Assembly: GCA_003597955.1 (NCBI GenBank) | Contig: QZJU01000006.1 | Location: forward strand, 36,161 to 100,160 | Direction: 5' to 3' | Length of the DNA: 64,000 nucleotides | Origin: Candidatus Parcubacteria bacterium | GTDB lineage: Bacteria; Patescibacteriota; Patescibacteriia; PEXW01 | Part shown: positions 17,149-25,075 of the stretch, in pieces | Layout: each line of letters begins with the position of its first letter | Position numbering within the stretch: the stretch's first letter is position 1 | Notes under the pieces: generated by a model | What the model was told of the DNA's origin: nothing | Database searches by the model: none | The model's input: the letters and a program-made list of their open reading frames with translations, nothing else | Position numbers and translations under genes: made by a program

Positions 17149-17778
17149 ATGAAGAATGCTGCATGTTGTAGGATGCAATGCGAAGCAGTTGCCGAGCAGT
17201 TGCTAAATTCTCTGCAAAATAAACATTCCTATTCTTATCAGCATTGCCTGGCGGTGGAGCGATACGCCTGGATTCTGGCTTTGCAAATTTCTCCGGCCTG
17301 GACCTGGGAAAATGGCGCTGCTTTGAAATTAGGCGCCCGGCTTCATGATATTGGCAAACTAAGGATTGATAACGCCATTCTAGACGGGACGGGCAAGCTC
17401 ACGGATGAAGAATTCGCCCAAATTAAAACCCATCCCCGTTCTGGTGTGGAAATTTTAATGGAAACAGGCGTTGATTTTCCGGAAGTGGTTTACGAGCCGA
17501 TTCTATGCCACCATATGGCTTTTGATCGAAAGGCTGTGGGCTATCCAATTGATTTTTGGGGCGAAGACATTCCTCTCGCCGCCCGGATTGTGGCCGTTGC
17601 TGATATCTTTGACGCATTGACCACAAAACGCAGCTATAAACCCGCTTTGAGTTTTGGTGAGTCAGCCGGAATTTTATTGGCCGAGGCCGGCAAAAAACTT
17701 GATCCGTTCTTGGTGCAAGTTTTCGTGCACGAGACCATCCCCTATATGCTTTGGAACCAAGAAAGCGCAGACTCCTAA
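17149..17778 (+). CDS. HD-GYP-type phosphohydrolase
   Basis: 209 residues, a single HD-GYP domain without a receiver or sensor domain. Metal-binding His-Asp is LHDIGKLRIDN; further ligands are KTHPRSG and CHHMAFDRKAVGYP (where the canonical motif reads HHERWDGTGYP), then ARIVAVADIFDALTTKRSYKPA. HD-GYP enzymes hydrolyse cyclic di-GMP or related dinucleotides. The altered HHE segment (HHM) may change activity. Short stand-alone form with its own promoter and terminator. Confidence 0.85.
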   Translation: MKNAACCRMQCEAVAEQLLNSLQNKHSYSYQHCLAVERYAWILALQISPAWTWENGAALKLGARLHDIGKLRIDNAILDGTGKLTDEEFAQIKTHPRSGVEILMETGVDFPEVVYEPILCHHMAFDRKAVGYPIDFWGEDIPLAARIVAVADIFDALTTKRSYKPALSFGESAGILLAEAGKKLDPFLVQVFVHETIPYMLWNQESADS

Positions 17779-17797
17779 AAACTGCGCTTTTGTTTTT
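17762..17797 (+). terminator. Intrinsic terminator
   Basis: AAAGCGCAG (17762-17770) pairs with CTGCGCTTT (17782-17790), then TTGTTTTT. It overlaps the stop codon region of the HD-GYP gene. Confidence 0.8.
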
Positions 17798-17823
17798 GGG
17801 TGACAATCAGGAGATATAAAACC

Positions 17824-17853
17824 TTGACAGTTTTTTCCGTTTTTAGCTAAGTT
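17824..17853 (+). promoter_or_regulatory. Promoter of the 87-residue protein gene
   Basis: TTGACA (17824-17829), 18-nt spacer, TAAGTT (17848-17853). Confidence 0.65.
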
Positions 17854-17904
17854 TATCGATTCCAAAAATCGTTCTTTTAACCATTTAAATCAAAGGAGGA
17901 AAAA

Positions 17905-18168
17905 GTGGCAAGTTTTCGGATTTTTGTTGAAGGCCCTAGGGGCGTTAGCGGGAGAGCCGTTTTGATTCCCGCCAACATTAATATAAGCGAAAAGCGAGTC
18001 GTCTTGAGTCTAGGCCTTGGCAAAGAGGAACCAAATTTTACGGAATTCTCTAAGGTCATTGCCGATATAGATGAGAGTTTGAAAGCTGCGAATATCCCCC
18101 ATGAAGTAATGCGGATAAATTCACAACTCAATAACCTGCCTGACGCAATTGACATTCAGTTCAGGTGA
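17905..18168 (+). CDS. Small protein of unknown function (GTG start)
   Basis: 87 residues starting at GTG 17905, with a perfect AAAGGAGG (17892-17899) upstream. Sequence: VEGPRGVSGRAVLIPANINI ... FSKVIADIDESLKAANIPHE ... INSQLNNLPDAIDIQF. No signal peptide or membrane helix. The alternating beta/alpha pattern suggests a small alpha/beta fold. I do not recognise it. Own promoter and terminator. Confidence 0.7.
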   Translation: MASFRIFVEGPRGVSGRAVLIPANINISEKRVVLSLGLGKEEPNFTEFSKVIADIDESLKAANIPHEVMRINSQLNNLPDAIDIQFR

Positions 18169-18189
18169 CGGCCTTTCGGCTTGAATTAC

Positions 18190-18217
18190 AGCGCTCTTAA
18201 AGGGGGGGCGCTTTTTA
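18190..18217 (+). terminator. Intrinsic terminator
   Basis: AGCGC (18190-18194) pairs with GCGCT (18208-18212) across a G-rich loop, followed by TTTTA. Confidence 0.65.
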
Positions 18218-18269
18218 TCCGTGCCGCTCTGTAATCCTTCAGATACCATCAGCTCTTGTTGGCGGAGAC

Positions 18270-18328
18270 TCATTTAATTTTTCCAAAACTTTTTCAAGCT
18301 CCCTGGGTAAGCGCGCTTCGAAGGATGA
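18270..18328 (-). pseudogene. Relic of an RluA-type pseudouridine synthase 3' end
   Basis: Minus-strand translation gives SFEARLPRELEKVLEKLN, nearly the same as the last residues of the intact RluA protein at 20214-20909 (SFEARLPGELEKILNKIK). The DNA upstream of the fragment degenerates, and a stop appears before the match. It is best read as the remnant of a duplicated or decayed rluA-like gene. Confidence 0.6.
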
Positions 18329-18371
18329 TTTTTAATTAATGCCAATTTCACGCATTTACCCCGATTGACAA

Positions 18372-19526
18372 TCATCCAAACATTACCCAGTCAGGCCGAA
18401 AAATAAGAAGCAGGCCAATGAAAAAGACGACGACGCCTCCGATTATACTGGCGATGCGACTGTATTTTCCGTTAAAGCCAATAGAGCGAAAAGTAAATAT
18501 CGCGATCGCAAAAATCAGCATGTCATCAAGCATAAAAATAAATGTGTACAACAGCAGATAGCTATAATGTTGCCAGGACGCGAAGTCGTGCATAGCCAAA
18601 ATTTGGGTGTAGATAGCCGGCAAACCAGCTGAACAAGCAAGCTCGATTGTGTTAATCAGTATTGCTAAAATAATAATACCGATTAGCGCTAAGAACAGCG
18701 AACGTTTTTGAATTACTTCAGTCATACGATTGGAAATTTTTTGTTTTTGCTCCAGGTTTGTCACGGTGCATTCTTCAGATTTATTTACAAAAAACCTGCG
18801 TATATAGTAAACTCCGACGCCAGCAGCAAAAACGCCGATTAGTGCCTGCAACCATCTGACAACCCCGATAAGCTTAAAAAAGTTGAACCAGGCAGCCAAA
18901 AATACAAAATAAATTGCAGCTGAAGCTACGATAAAACTTAAACCAAGAATCCACAAACGCTTTCGGTTTTGCATGCCAATTAACATGCCAATAAGCAGGA
19001 CTAAAACCCACATTGCGCAGGGGTTGAAGCCATCGAGGGCCGCAATTATGATGGTTACCATAGGCAAAGAAACGGTGGCCGCATCAATCGAGCCCAAAAG
19101 CGGTAAAGAAACCAAAAATGTCCTGGCTTCTTGCGGGGCTGAAGTTTTTTCGGCTAGTTTGGCTAATTCTTTTTGAAGCAGGGCTTGGATTTGGTTTCCA
19201 GTTGTTTCGTTCGTATCAAAACCTACAAGCATTTCGCTGCCGATAAAAGTGGTCGGAACCCCACTAGCTTGCAGGCCTTTTTCAAGAGTCATTTTTTCCC
19301 AAAGTTCCCGATTCTCGACATTAAAATAAATTTCATACATCTGGATGTTTATGTCATCCCCGTATTGTTTTTGGAGCTGTTCAAGAAAAATTTTTTCTTT
19401 GGCACAATGCGGACAGCCATCTCCCCAGAAAAAATATATATCTACAGCTTTTGCCTGCGTCATAAGCGGAAGACTAGCCGTGAACAGCATGATGAAGCTA
19501 CAAATTAGCAATTTAATTTTAAGCAT
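18372..19526 (-). CDS. Thioredoxin-like domain fused to CcdA/DsbD-like membrane domain
   Basis: 384 residues. Signal helix, then a thioredoxin-like domain with the active site GDGCPHCAKEKIF (about residues 35-47) and the cis-Pro region SGVPTTFIG. Residues from about 150 are a six-helix membrane domain with NPCAMWVLVLLIGMLIGM and ELACSAGLPAIYTQIL, the paired Cys of CcdA/DsbD electron transporters. It probably passes reducing equivalents from cytoplasm to periplasm. It overlaps the DUF134 gene by 8 nt and is the distal gene of the palindrome-controlled operon. Confidence 0.85.
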   Translation of the reverse strand: MLKIKLLICSFIMLFTASLPLMTQAKAVDIYFFWGDGCPHCAKEKIFLEQLQKQYGDDINIQMYEIYFNVENRELWEKMTLEKGLQASGVPTTFIGSEMLVGFDTNETTGNQIQALLQKELAKLAEKTSAPQEARTFLVSLPLLGSIDAATVSLPMVTIIIAALDGFNPCAMWVLVLLIGMLIGMQNRKRLWILGLSFIVASAAIYFVFLAAWFNFFKLIGVVRWLQALIGVFAAGVGVYYIRRFFVNKSEECTVTNLEQKQKISNRMTEVIQKRSLFLALIGIIILAILINTIELACSAGLPAIYTQILAMHDFASWQHYSYLLLYTFIFMLDDMLIFAIAIFTFRSIGFNGKYSRIASIIGGVVVFFIGLLLIFRPDWVMFG

Positions 19527-19803
19527 TTTTATTATGTATTGCGATAGCTCGTCCCTCGACCAAGGCCTGGGAAATTTTTTTTCGAGCGACTTGGAGTAAG
19601 CGCTGAAAAGTGCTTTGCGAGGTACGCATATGCTGGGCCGCTTGGGTTTGTTCCAATCCTCGATAGTCTTTTAGCCACAACGCTTCAAATTCTTCAGGCT
19701 GGAGCGCAACTACTTTAAGCATTCGCAAGGGCACACCTCGAGGTTTGTAATAATTAACCACCGGCCGCCGGCAACTATGATGTAAAAACCTGGGTCTTGG
19801 CAT
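19519..19803 (-). CDS. DUF134 (UPF0251) family DNA-binding protein
   Basis: 94 residues beginning MPRPRFLHHSCRRP, as in DUF134 proteins. The C-terminal half is a sigma-70 region-4-like helix-turn-helix: EFEALWLKDYRGLEQTQAAQ, MRTSQSTFQRLLQVARKKI, ALVEGRAI. The family often sits with DUF5320 and metal- or redox-related genes. Here it lies between a DUF5320 gene and the thioredoxin/CcdA-like gene, so it could regulate them. The metal-binding Cys cluster of some members is reduced to one Cys. Confidence 0.85.
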   Translation of the reverse strand: MPRPRFLHHSCRRPVVNYYKPRGVPLRMLKVVALQPEEFEALWLKDYRGLEQTQAAQHMRTSQSTFQRLLQVARKKISQALVEGRAIAIHNKNA

Positions 19804-19842
19804 ACTTGATTTTTGCTTAGTTATTTGTTAAGTTTTTTAATG

Positions 19843-19899
19843 AAAGAAGGCCAACCGGCCTCCCACTTTGCGTGAAAGGCCGGCGCGCGTGCCTTCTTT
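19843..19899 (-). terminator. Long hairpin between DUF5320 and DUF134 genes
   Basis: AAAGAAGGC (19843-19851) pairs with GCCTTCTTT (19891-19899), with an inner CCGGCCT/AGGCCGG stem. On the minus strand a T-rich stretch follows. It may terminate or attenuate transcription into DUF134, giving more DUF5320 than downstream product. Confidence 0.65.
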
Positions 19900-20141
19900 T
19901 ATTTCCGGCGGCCTTTTAAGGCTGCTTTTTCTTCTTTAATTGCTTGGAGTTCGGCTTCAAGCAATTTTTCCTCTTCATCTAAAGCCAACATTTCATTTTT
20001 AGGCGAAATAAATCTCCGACCAAATCCATTCCAGCCGGCGCTATAGCCCCGCCCTCGGTACAGACCACCACCGCAAGGGCCTAAGCCCCGTCCTGTGCCA
20101 GGCCCGTAACCCATGGGGCCGGTTCCGTCAAATCTAGGCAT
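19899..20141 (-). CDS. DUF5320 glycine-rich small protein
   Basis: 80 residues from ATG 20141: MPRFDGTGPMGYGPGTGRG then LGPCGGG, followed by a charged C-terminal helix (LDEEEKLLEAELQAIKEEKA) that should form a coiled coil. This is the DUF5320 layout, often found next to DUF134 genes. A GTG at 20150 lies inside the GGGGGTGAT Shine-Dalgarno, so 20141 is the better start. First gene of the operon, directly behind a palindromic operator. Confidence 0.82.
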   Translation of the reverse strand: MPRFDGTGPMGYGPGTGRGLGPCGGGLYRGRGYSAGWNGFGRRFISPKNEMLALDEEEKLLEAELQAIKEEKAALKGRRK

Positions 20142-20157
20142 ATGAATCACCCCCTTT

Positions 20158-20205
20158 CTATTATGAATATATATTCATAATAGAATAAGGCATATTTTGT
20201 GTCAA
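20158..20205 (-). promoter_or_regulatory. Promoter overlapped by a perfect 26-bp palindrome (operator)
   Basis: Minus strand: TTGACA (20200-20205), 17-nt spacer, TATTAT (20177-20182). The -10 lies inside a perfect 26-bp palindrome (20158-20183), half-site CTATTATGAATAT. The core TGAA-N6-TTCA is like ArsR/SmtB-family operators. A repressor bound here would block RNA polymerase; no ArsR-type gene is in the window. Confidence 0.8.
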
Positions 20206-20213
20206 GCTGGTTT

Positions 20214-20909
20214 TTATTTAATTTTGTTAAGGATTTTCTCAAGCTCCCCGGGCAACCGTGCTTCGAATGATTTTTTTAAACCGTTTAAATCCGCGAATTC
20301 CAATTTCCAAGAATGCAAGAAAGGCCGGTCAAGCTCCACTTTTTGTTTGACCTTTTTGGTTCGGTAAACTTTATCGCCGACAATCGGCATGCCATACGCC
20401 AAAAGGTGGGCGCGGATTTGGTTTGACCGGCCGGTTTCAATTTCAATTTCCAGCAAAGTCAGATGCTGGAATTTTTTTAAAACATAAAAGCGGGTGATGG
20501 CTTCGCGGGTTTTTTCCGTAGCCTGCGGTTGGGCGCTCATGCGGCCTTTTTTGCGTCGGGAACGCGCCAAAGGGAAGTTAATCACGCCCTCGGGCTTGCC
20601 TGGCCGACCGTGCACCAAGGCCAGGTAGATTTTTTTAATGGCGTGAGCTTGGAACTGTTTTTTTAAATGCAAAAACATTCTTTGGGTTTTGGGAATGACC
20701 ATAACTCCCGAAACTTCCATATCCAGGCGATGGACCAGGCCCGGCCGGCCGGGGTCTTCGCCGACCTCGGCGATCTCGGGGTATTTCCGGATTAGCCAGT
20801 GCACCAAAGTCTGCGCCTTTTCATGATGTTCAGCGGGATGGACCAATAAGCCGCTGGGCTTATCAATGACTAAGTAGTCAGCGGTTTCTTGGATAATTTT
20901 AATATCCAT
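20214..20909 (-). CDS. RluA-family pseudouridine synthase
   Basis: 231 residues, the RluA/RluD catalytic domain without an S4 domain. The catalytic motif is GLVHRLDMEVSGVMVIPKTQ (Asp in HRLD). Others are IDKPSGLLVHPAEHH, PLARSRRKKGRMSA, LLEIEIETGRSNQIRAHL, PIVGDKVY. It isomerises uridines in rRNA or tRNA; the target is not predictable. It overlaps the upstream polymerase-head gene by 11 nt. Confidence 0.93.
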   Translation of the reverse strand: MDIKIIQETADYLVIDKPSGLLVHPAEHHEKAQTLVHWLIRKYPEIAEVGEDPGRPGLVHRLDMEVSGVMVIPKTQRMFLHLKKQFQAHAIKKIYLALVHGRPGKPEGVINFPLARSRRKKGRMSAQPQATEKTREAITRFYVLKKFQHLTLLEIEIETGRSNQIRAHLLAYGMPIVGDKVYRTKKVKQKVELDRPFLHSWKLEFADLNGLKKSFEARLPGELEKILNKIK

Positions 20910-21636
20910 ATTTTTTTGCCGCGAAGCGGCGTCCCGCTACGCTGACCAAACCGGCTTTTTGGCAAAGGACTTGGAATGGTTTTTTTTGCTGAGTGATTTT
21001 TTTAAGTTCCATTCGCCAAATTTTCGGCCGAATATTTAGTTGCGGTAGGGTTTTTACGGTTTTTACCAAAGCAGCCCAGGTCTTTGGTTCGAATTTAAAA
21101 TTTAATTCCGCAGCTAGCCGCAAAGCCCTTAAAATTCTGGAATGGTCCTCGGCAAATCTTTGTTTTGGTTGACCCACCGTCGATATTTGTTTTTTTCGCA
21201 AATCCGCAACACCACCAAAAGGATCCAGCAATTTTGCTTTTTTTAAATCCCAAGCCAGGGCATTAATGGTGAAATCCCGCCTTTTTAAATCAGTTTTCAC
21301 GGGCAGGTTGGGCTTGGCAGTTATTTCAAAATCAAAATACTTGCCAGTATTTTTGGCTTTTTCCCGCCTGGGCAGAGCCACATCAATTGCTTGTTTGCCG
21401 ATTTTTACTGTCAGCACACCCCACTTTTCGCCCTTGGAGTCAACGGCACCCAGGTTTTTAAGTTGGGATTTCAGTTGGTTTAAAGATATTTTTCTCACCA
21501 GCAAGTCCAGATCTTTGATTTTTCTTTTCAGCAAAATGTCTCTAACTGCCCCGCCGACCAGAAAAACCTCGGCGGATTTTGGCAAGCGCGCCAGGATTGT
21601 TTTGATACCCTGGGTGCTGGCTGTGAAGTTGACCAT
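20899..21636 (-). CDS. CCA-adding/polyA polymerase head-domain protein (short)
   Basis: 245 residues from ATG 21636. Class II nucleotidyltransferase head: LVGGAVRDILLKRKIKDLDL with the GG and DxD signatures, RRDFTINALAWDL, FAEDHSRILRALRLAAEL. Full CCA enzymes have 370-480 residues, so the body and tail domains are missing. The last residues (VSVAGRRFAAKK) come from a palindromic repeat, suggesting the original 3' part was lost. Since CCA is encoded in most tRNAs here, a repair role is possible. Confidence 0.8.
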   Translation of the reverse strand: MVNFTASTQGIKTILARLPKSAEVFLVGGAVRDILLKRKIKDLDLLVRKISLNQLKSQLKNLGAVDSKGEKWGVLTVKIGKQAIDVALPRREKAKNTGKYFDFEITAKPNLPVKTDLKRRDFTINALAWDLKKAKLLDPFGGVADLRKKQISTVGQPKQRFAEDHSRILRALRLAAELNFKFEPKTWAALVKTVKTLPQLNIRPKIWRMELKKITQQKKPFQVLCQKAGLVSVAGRRFAAKKYGY

Positions 21637-21791
21637 AGCTGAAGGTAGCATATCTCAACCTTGAAACTTTAACAAAAGTCAGGTAAGACAAAGAGGTAGG
21701 CAGATTTTGCTTATGCGGTCTCGCGATCTGAACCTCGCATGGTCGAAAGCCTAAAAAACATTTCTTGATTTCTGTGGTCAGCCTGCTTGGC

Positions 21792-21866
21792 CGGCTCCTA
21801 GCTCAACGGTAGAGCAGGTGTCTTATACACACCTGGTTCCAGGTTCGAATCCTGGGGAGCCGACCA
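21792..21866 (+). tRNA. tRNA-Ile(UAU) by anticodon
   Basis: 75-nt cloverleaf: acceptor CGGCTCC/GGAGCCG, D arm GCTC-AACGGTA-GAGC, anticodon stem GGTGT/ACACC with loop CTTATAC (anticodon TAT), T arm CCAGG-TTCGAAT-CCTGG, encoded ACCA. UAU reads the AUA isoleucine codon. The C1-G72 pair is unusual for tRNA-Ile. Confidence 0.85.
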
Positions 21867-22005
21867 GTCCGGCGGGCAGTCACACGACCGGTTCCTGGTT
21901 TCCATCCTCCGGAGGACGGGCGAGTCCAGGGGCGCGTGCCAGAAGTTAGAGAAATTAACAAACAAAAAGACGCCAACAACTTTTGGTTGTGTGTTTTTTT
22001 AGAGC

Positions 22006-23037
22006 TTATTTAAAATTCTTGCCCGAAGTTATTGCGGCAGCGGAGTTTTTGCCAAGATTCCCCCATTTGCCGAACCAGCGGATGAGTTTAGAAACAATCA
22101 AGCCCTCTTCCAGTTTTAAGAAAAACAGAGCGGTGGCTACGAATTGGAAAGTTGAGAATATGCTCGTCAGCAAAATTGAGATGATTACAAAAATTACAAA
22201 AGAAGCATTGAGATAGTTTACCAAACCGGGCACAGCCGTGGTGGCCGAGCTGAAAAGAATGTTGATTATATTGGGCAGAAAAATTACGCTAATAATTGTG
22301 GCCGCGATTACCAATATTAAGAAAATCAAAAAGGCCATTTCCAAGGTGGCCAGCCAATTCTTGATGAAAAGTCGCCAGGCCGAAACGATGGCTGCTTTTA
22401 ATTTTAAATTCTTTATCACCGCGTAGGCCGAAGCGTATTGCAGAAGAAAGGCGACAATCACGGCAATGGGCACCAGGATAATAAAATTCAAGAATAGCAA
22501 AAGATTCGCCCAGAATTCTTGACCGCGAATGAAATATAAAGCCAGCAAAGGCAAGCCCAGAACAATCACTAAACCCGTGGTGATTATGTGATTAAAAAGA
22601 TTCAGCCAGAAAACCGGCCAGAATTTTCGAGTCCCGTCCCTAAAACTTTCTTCCGGCTGGACCAGTTTTCCCTGTCGGAATTTATCCGTAGCCGAGATCA
22701 AAGCGCCTTGTGAAAGTACCGAAAGCCAGACGCAGAAAACGAAAATGCCCAAGATGATAAGGATTGCCAAAAGATTGGCGAAAGTCAGATTGGCGAAAAA
22801 TAGCTTGATGTTATTGAAGATGTATTCCAGAGTTTTGGATTCGTATAAAATTCTGGCATTATTCAGGTTTTCGCCCTGATTTTCCAAAAAGGTCACATTG
22901 TTAAAAAACGCTCGAAATCCGCTGGCCACGCCCGAGTTCAGCAGAATTGCAAAAAAGCCGAAAAACCACAAATACTTGTGCCGCCAAGTCATGCGCCAGG
23001 CCTCGATGAGTGTTTGCCGGTAGATTGAAGTTTTCAT
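22006..23037 (-). CDS. Multi-pass membrane protein of unknown function
   Basis: 343 residues from ATG 23037, which has GGAGGAAG just upstream (the ATG at 23055 would put that Shine-Dalgarno inside the gene). N-terminal TLIEAWRMTWRHKYLWFFGF is typical of a family of glycerophosphodiester-phosphodiesterase-like membrane domain proteins in Patescibacteria and Gram-positives. About six to seven helices. No catalytic motif seen. Downstream of ftsH in the same direction. Confidence 0.8.
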   Translation of the reverse strand: MKTSIYRQTLIEAWRMTWRHKYLWFFGFFAILLNSGVASGFRAFFNNVTFLENQGENLNNARILYESKTLEYIFNNIKLFFANLTFANLLAILIILGIFVFCVWLSVLSQGALISATDKFRQGKLVQPEESFRDGTRKFWPVFWLNLFNHIITTGLVIVLGLPLLALYFIRGQEFWANLLLFLNFIILVPIAVIVAFLLQYASAYAVIKNLKLKAAIVSAWRLFIKNWLATLEMAFLIFLILVIAATIISVIFLPNIINILFSSATTAVPGLVNYLNASFVIFVIISILLTSIFSTFQFVATALFFLKLEEGLIVSKLIRWFGKWGNLGKNSAAAITSGKNFK

Positions 23038-23126
23038 ATTTTTATCTTCCTCCATACCGGTTCAGTATATCAAAAATACCGTGGCCTAGGAAAAGCCGTG
23101 AAAAAAATTCAGAATCCGCAGTTTTT

Positions 23127-24965
23127 TTAGACTTTTACCTTAACGGGCAGGAACTTTTTTGTTAAGTCGGCGAATTCTTCCTGCTCGATGGTTTCGTGGT
23201 CAAGCAGGGCGGAAACAATCGCATCCAAGGCCTCTCGGTATTTGCGGATCACTTTCTTGGCGGTTTCCGCGGCTTGCTTCAGGAATCTGTCAACGGCCGC
23301 GTCAATGGCCTCGGCGATTTTTTCTGAGTAGTCCCTTTGCTCGGTTATTTCGCGGCCCAAAAAGATTAAATCATCTTTCATGCCAAAGGTTCGGGCGCCC
23401 AACTCGCTCATACCATAATCCGTAACGAGCTTGCGCGCCAGGCGCGTGGCTTGGCGCAGATCGTTTTGCGCGCCCGTGGTAATGTCGCCAAAAATTTCCC
23501 TTTCCGCAACTTGGCCGGCCAGCATCACGGCTAAATCGTCCAAAAATTCCTTACGTGGATGTAAGTGCTTGTCGGTTTCTGGCAATTTCAAAGTATAGCC
23601 GGCAGCCTGGCCGCGGGAGATAATAGAAACTTTATGCACGGGATCAGTGTGGGGCAAAGCGGCGGCAACCAAAGCGTGGCCAGCCTCGTGCACGGCCGTG
23701 ATCTTCTTTTCTTGGTCGCTTAAAATGTGACTTTTTCTTTCCGGGCCCAGCAGAACTTTTTCAATTGATTCCAGGCAGTCAGATAAGTTAACCTGCTTGC
23801 GGTTGCGTCGCGCCGCCAAAATCGCCGCTTCATTCAGAAGGTTGGCCAGGTCGGCGCCGGAAAAACCGGGCGTGCGCTGGGCGACTTTATTCAGATCGAC
23901 ATCCGGCCCCAAAGGCTTTTGTCGGCTGTGGACTTTCAGAATCTCGACGCGGCTTTTCAGGTCCGGCGGATCCAGAATTACGCGACGATCAAAGCGCCCG
24001 GGCCGCAAAAGCGCGGGATCCAAGACATCGGGTCGGTTGGTGGCTGCAATTATAATCACATTGGTTTCCGTATCAAAACCATCCATTTCTACCAAAATTT
24101 GATTTAGGGTCTGTTCTCTTTCATCGTGGCTGCCGCCCAAACCCGTGCCGCGTTGGCGCGCCACCGCATCGATTTCGTCCACGAAGATTATGCTCGGCGC
24201 GGCCTTTTTGGCACGACGGAACAGGTCCCGCACCCGGGAAGCGCCAACACCCACAAACATTTCCACGAATTCCGAACCTGACATATGAAAGAAAGGGACA
24301 TTGGCTTCGCCGGCAACGGCTTTGGCGAGCAAGGTTTTGCCCGTACCCGGCGCGCCCACCAACAAAACCCCCTTGGGAATTTTTGCGCCCAAGTCCGTGA
24401 ATTTTTTGGGAAACTTCAAAAAGTCAACCACTTCCACTAGTTCCTGTTTGGCCTCCTGCACGCCCGCCACATCTTTAAAAGTGACTTTGACTTTCTGTTT
24501 TTCACGCTCATTTTCTTTGGCCAGGCTTTGGCCGAAAGACATGGCGCGGTTGTTGACATTCTGAGCTTGGCGCATCATAAACCAGAAAAAACCGATGAAC
24601 AACAGAACCGGCAGGGCGATCGGCAGAATGGCGCTTAACCAAAGCGAAGCACCAGAAGGCTGTTTGACGCTGATTTCCAAAGCCGAAATTTTTTCCGGCG
24701 GTACACCGTAGTTTTTCAGAACCGTGGTAAAGGAATCGGCCGATTCTTTGAAGGAAGTTTGTTTTTCCCCGTTGGTTAAAGTTAAATTCAGCTTATCTCC
24801 GGAAATTTGCACGCTTTTAATCTGGCCGTTCTGAATTTGGGTAATAGCTTCTGCCAGGCTAACATTCTTGGCTCGGTTGCTTTCGCTGTTAATCGTGGAA
24901 AATACCAAAGAAACAATAAAAAGCGCCAGAAGTCCGACCACGAGATTTTTGCTTAAATTTTTCAT
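23127..24965 (-). CDS. ftsH: ATP-dependent zinc metalloprotease FtsH
   Basis: 612 residues, full length. Two N-terminal membrane helices flank the periplasmic domain. AAA module: [13 protein letters not shown] (Walker A), [10 protein letters not shown] (Walker B), the pore loop MFVGVGA, second region [27 protein letters not shown]. Protease zinc site HEAGH ([13 protein letters not shown]). It degrades membrane and some cytosolic proteins. A good promoter precedes it. Confidence 0.98.
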   Translation of the reverse strand: MKNLSKNLVVGLLALFIVSLVFSTINSESNRAKNVSLAEAITQIQNGQIKSVQISGDKLNLTLTNGEKQTSFKESADSFTTVLKNYGVPPEKISALEISVKQPSGASLWLSAILPIALPVLLFIGFFWFMMRQAQNVNNRAMSFGQSLAKENEREKQKVKVTFKDVAGVQEAKQELVEVVDFLKFPKKFTDLGAKIPKGVLLVGAPGTGKTLLAKAVAGEANVPFFHMSGSEFVEMFVGVGASRVRDLFRRAKKAAPSIIFVDEIDAVARQRGTGLGGSHDEREQTLNQILVEMDGFDTETNVIIIAATNRPDVLDPALLRPGRFDRRVILDPPDLKSRVEILKVHSRQKPLGPDVDLNKVAQRTPGFSGADLANLLNEAAILAARRNRKQVNLSDCLESIEKVLLGPERKSHILSDQEKKITAVHEAGHALVAAALPHTDPVHKVSIISRGQAAGYTLKLPETDKHLHPRKEFLDDLAVMLAGQVAEREIFGDITTGAQNDLRQATRLARKLVTDYGMSELGARTFGMKDDLIFLGREITEQRDYSEKIAEAIDAAVDRFLKQAAETAKKVIRKYREALDAIVSALLDHETIEQEEFADLTKKFLPVKVKV

Positions 24966-25001
24966 AAGTTAAAGCCAATTAACTTAGACTGCAGTGGGCG
25001 T

Positions 25002-25030
25002 AGTATACTGGCAAAAACCGATTTAATCAA
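25002..25030 (-). promoter_or_regulatory. ftsH promoter
   Basis: Minus strand TTGATT (25025-25030), 17-nt spacer, TATACT (25002-25007). Leader about 30 nt. Confidence 0.7.
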
Positions 25031-25075
25031 CTCTGTACTCGAGCGGGGCGAATGGTGCGGGGCCAAGCGCCATAC

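Noticed and set aside
17824-18168. Riboswitch upstream of the 17905 gene
   Set aside because: The leader is only about 45 nt and shows no known aptamer core.
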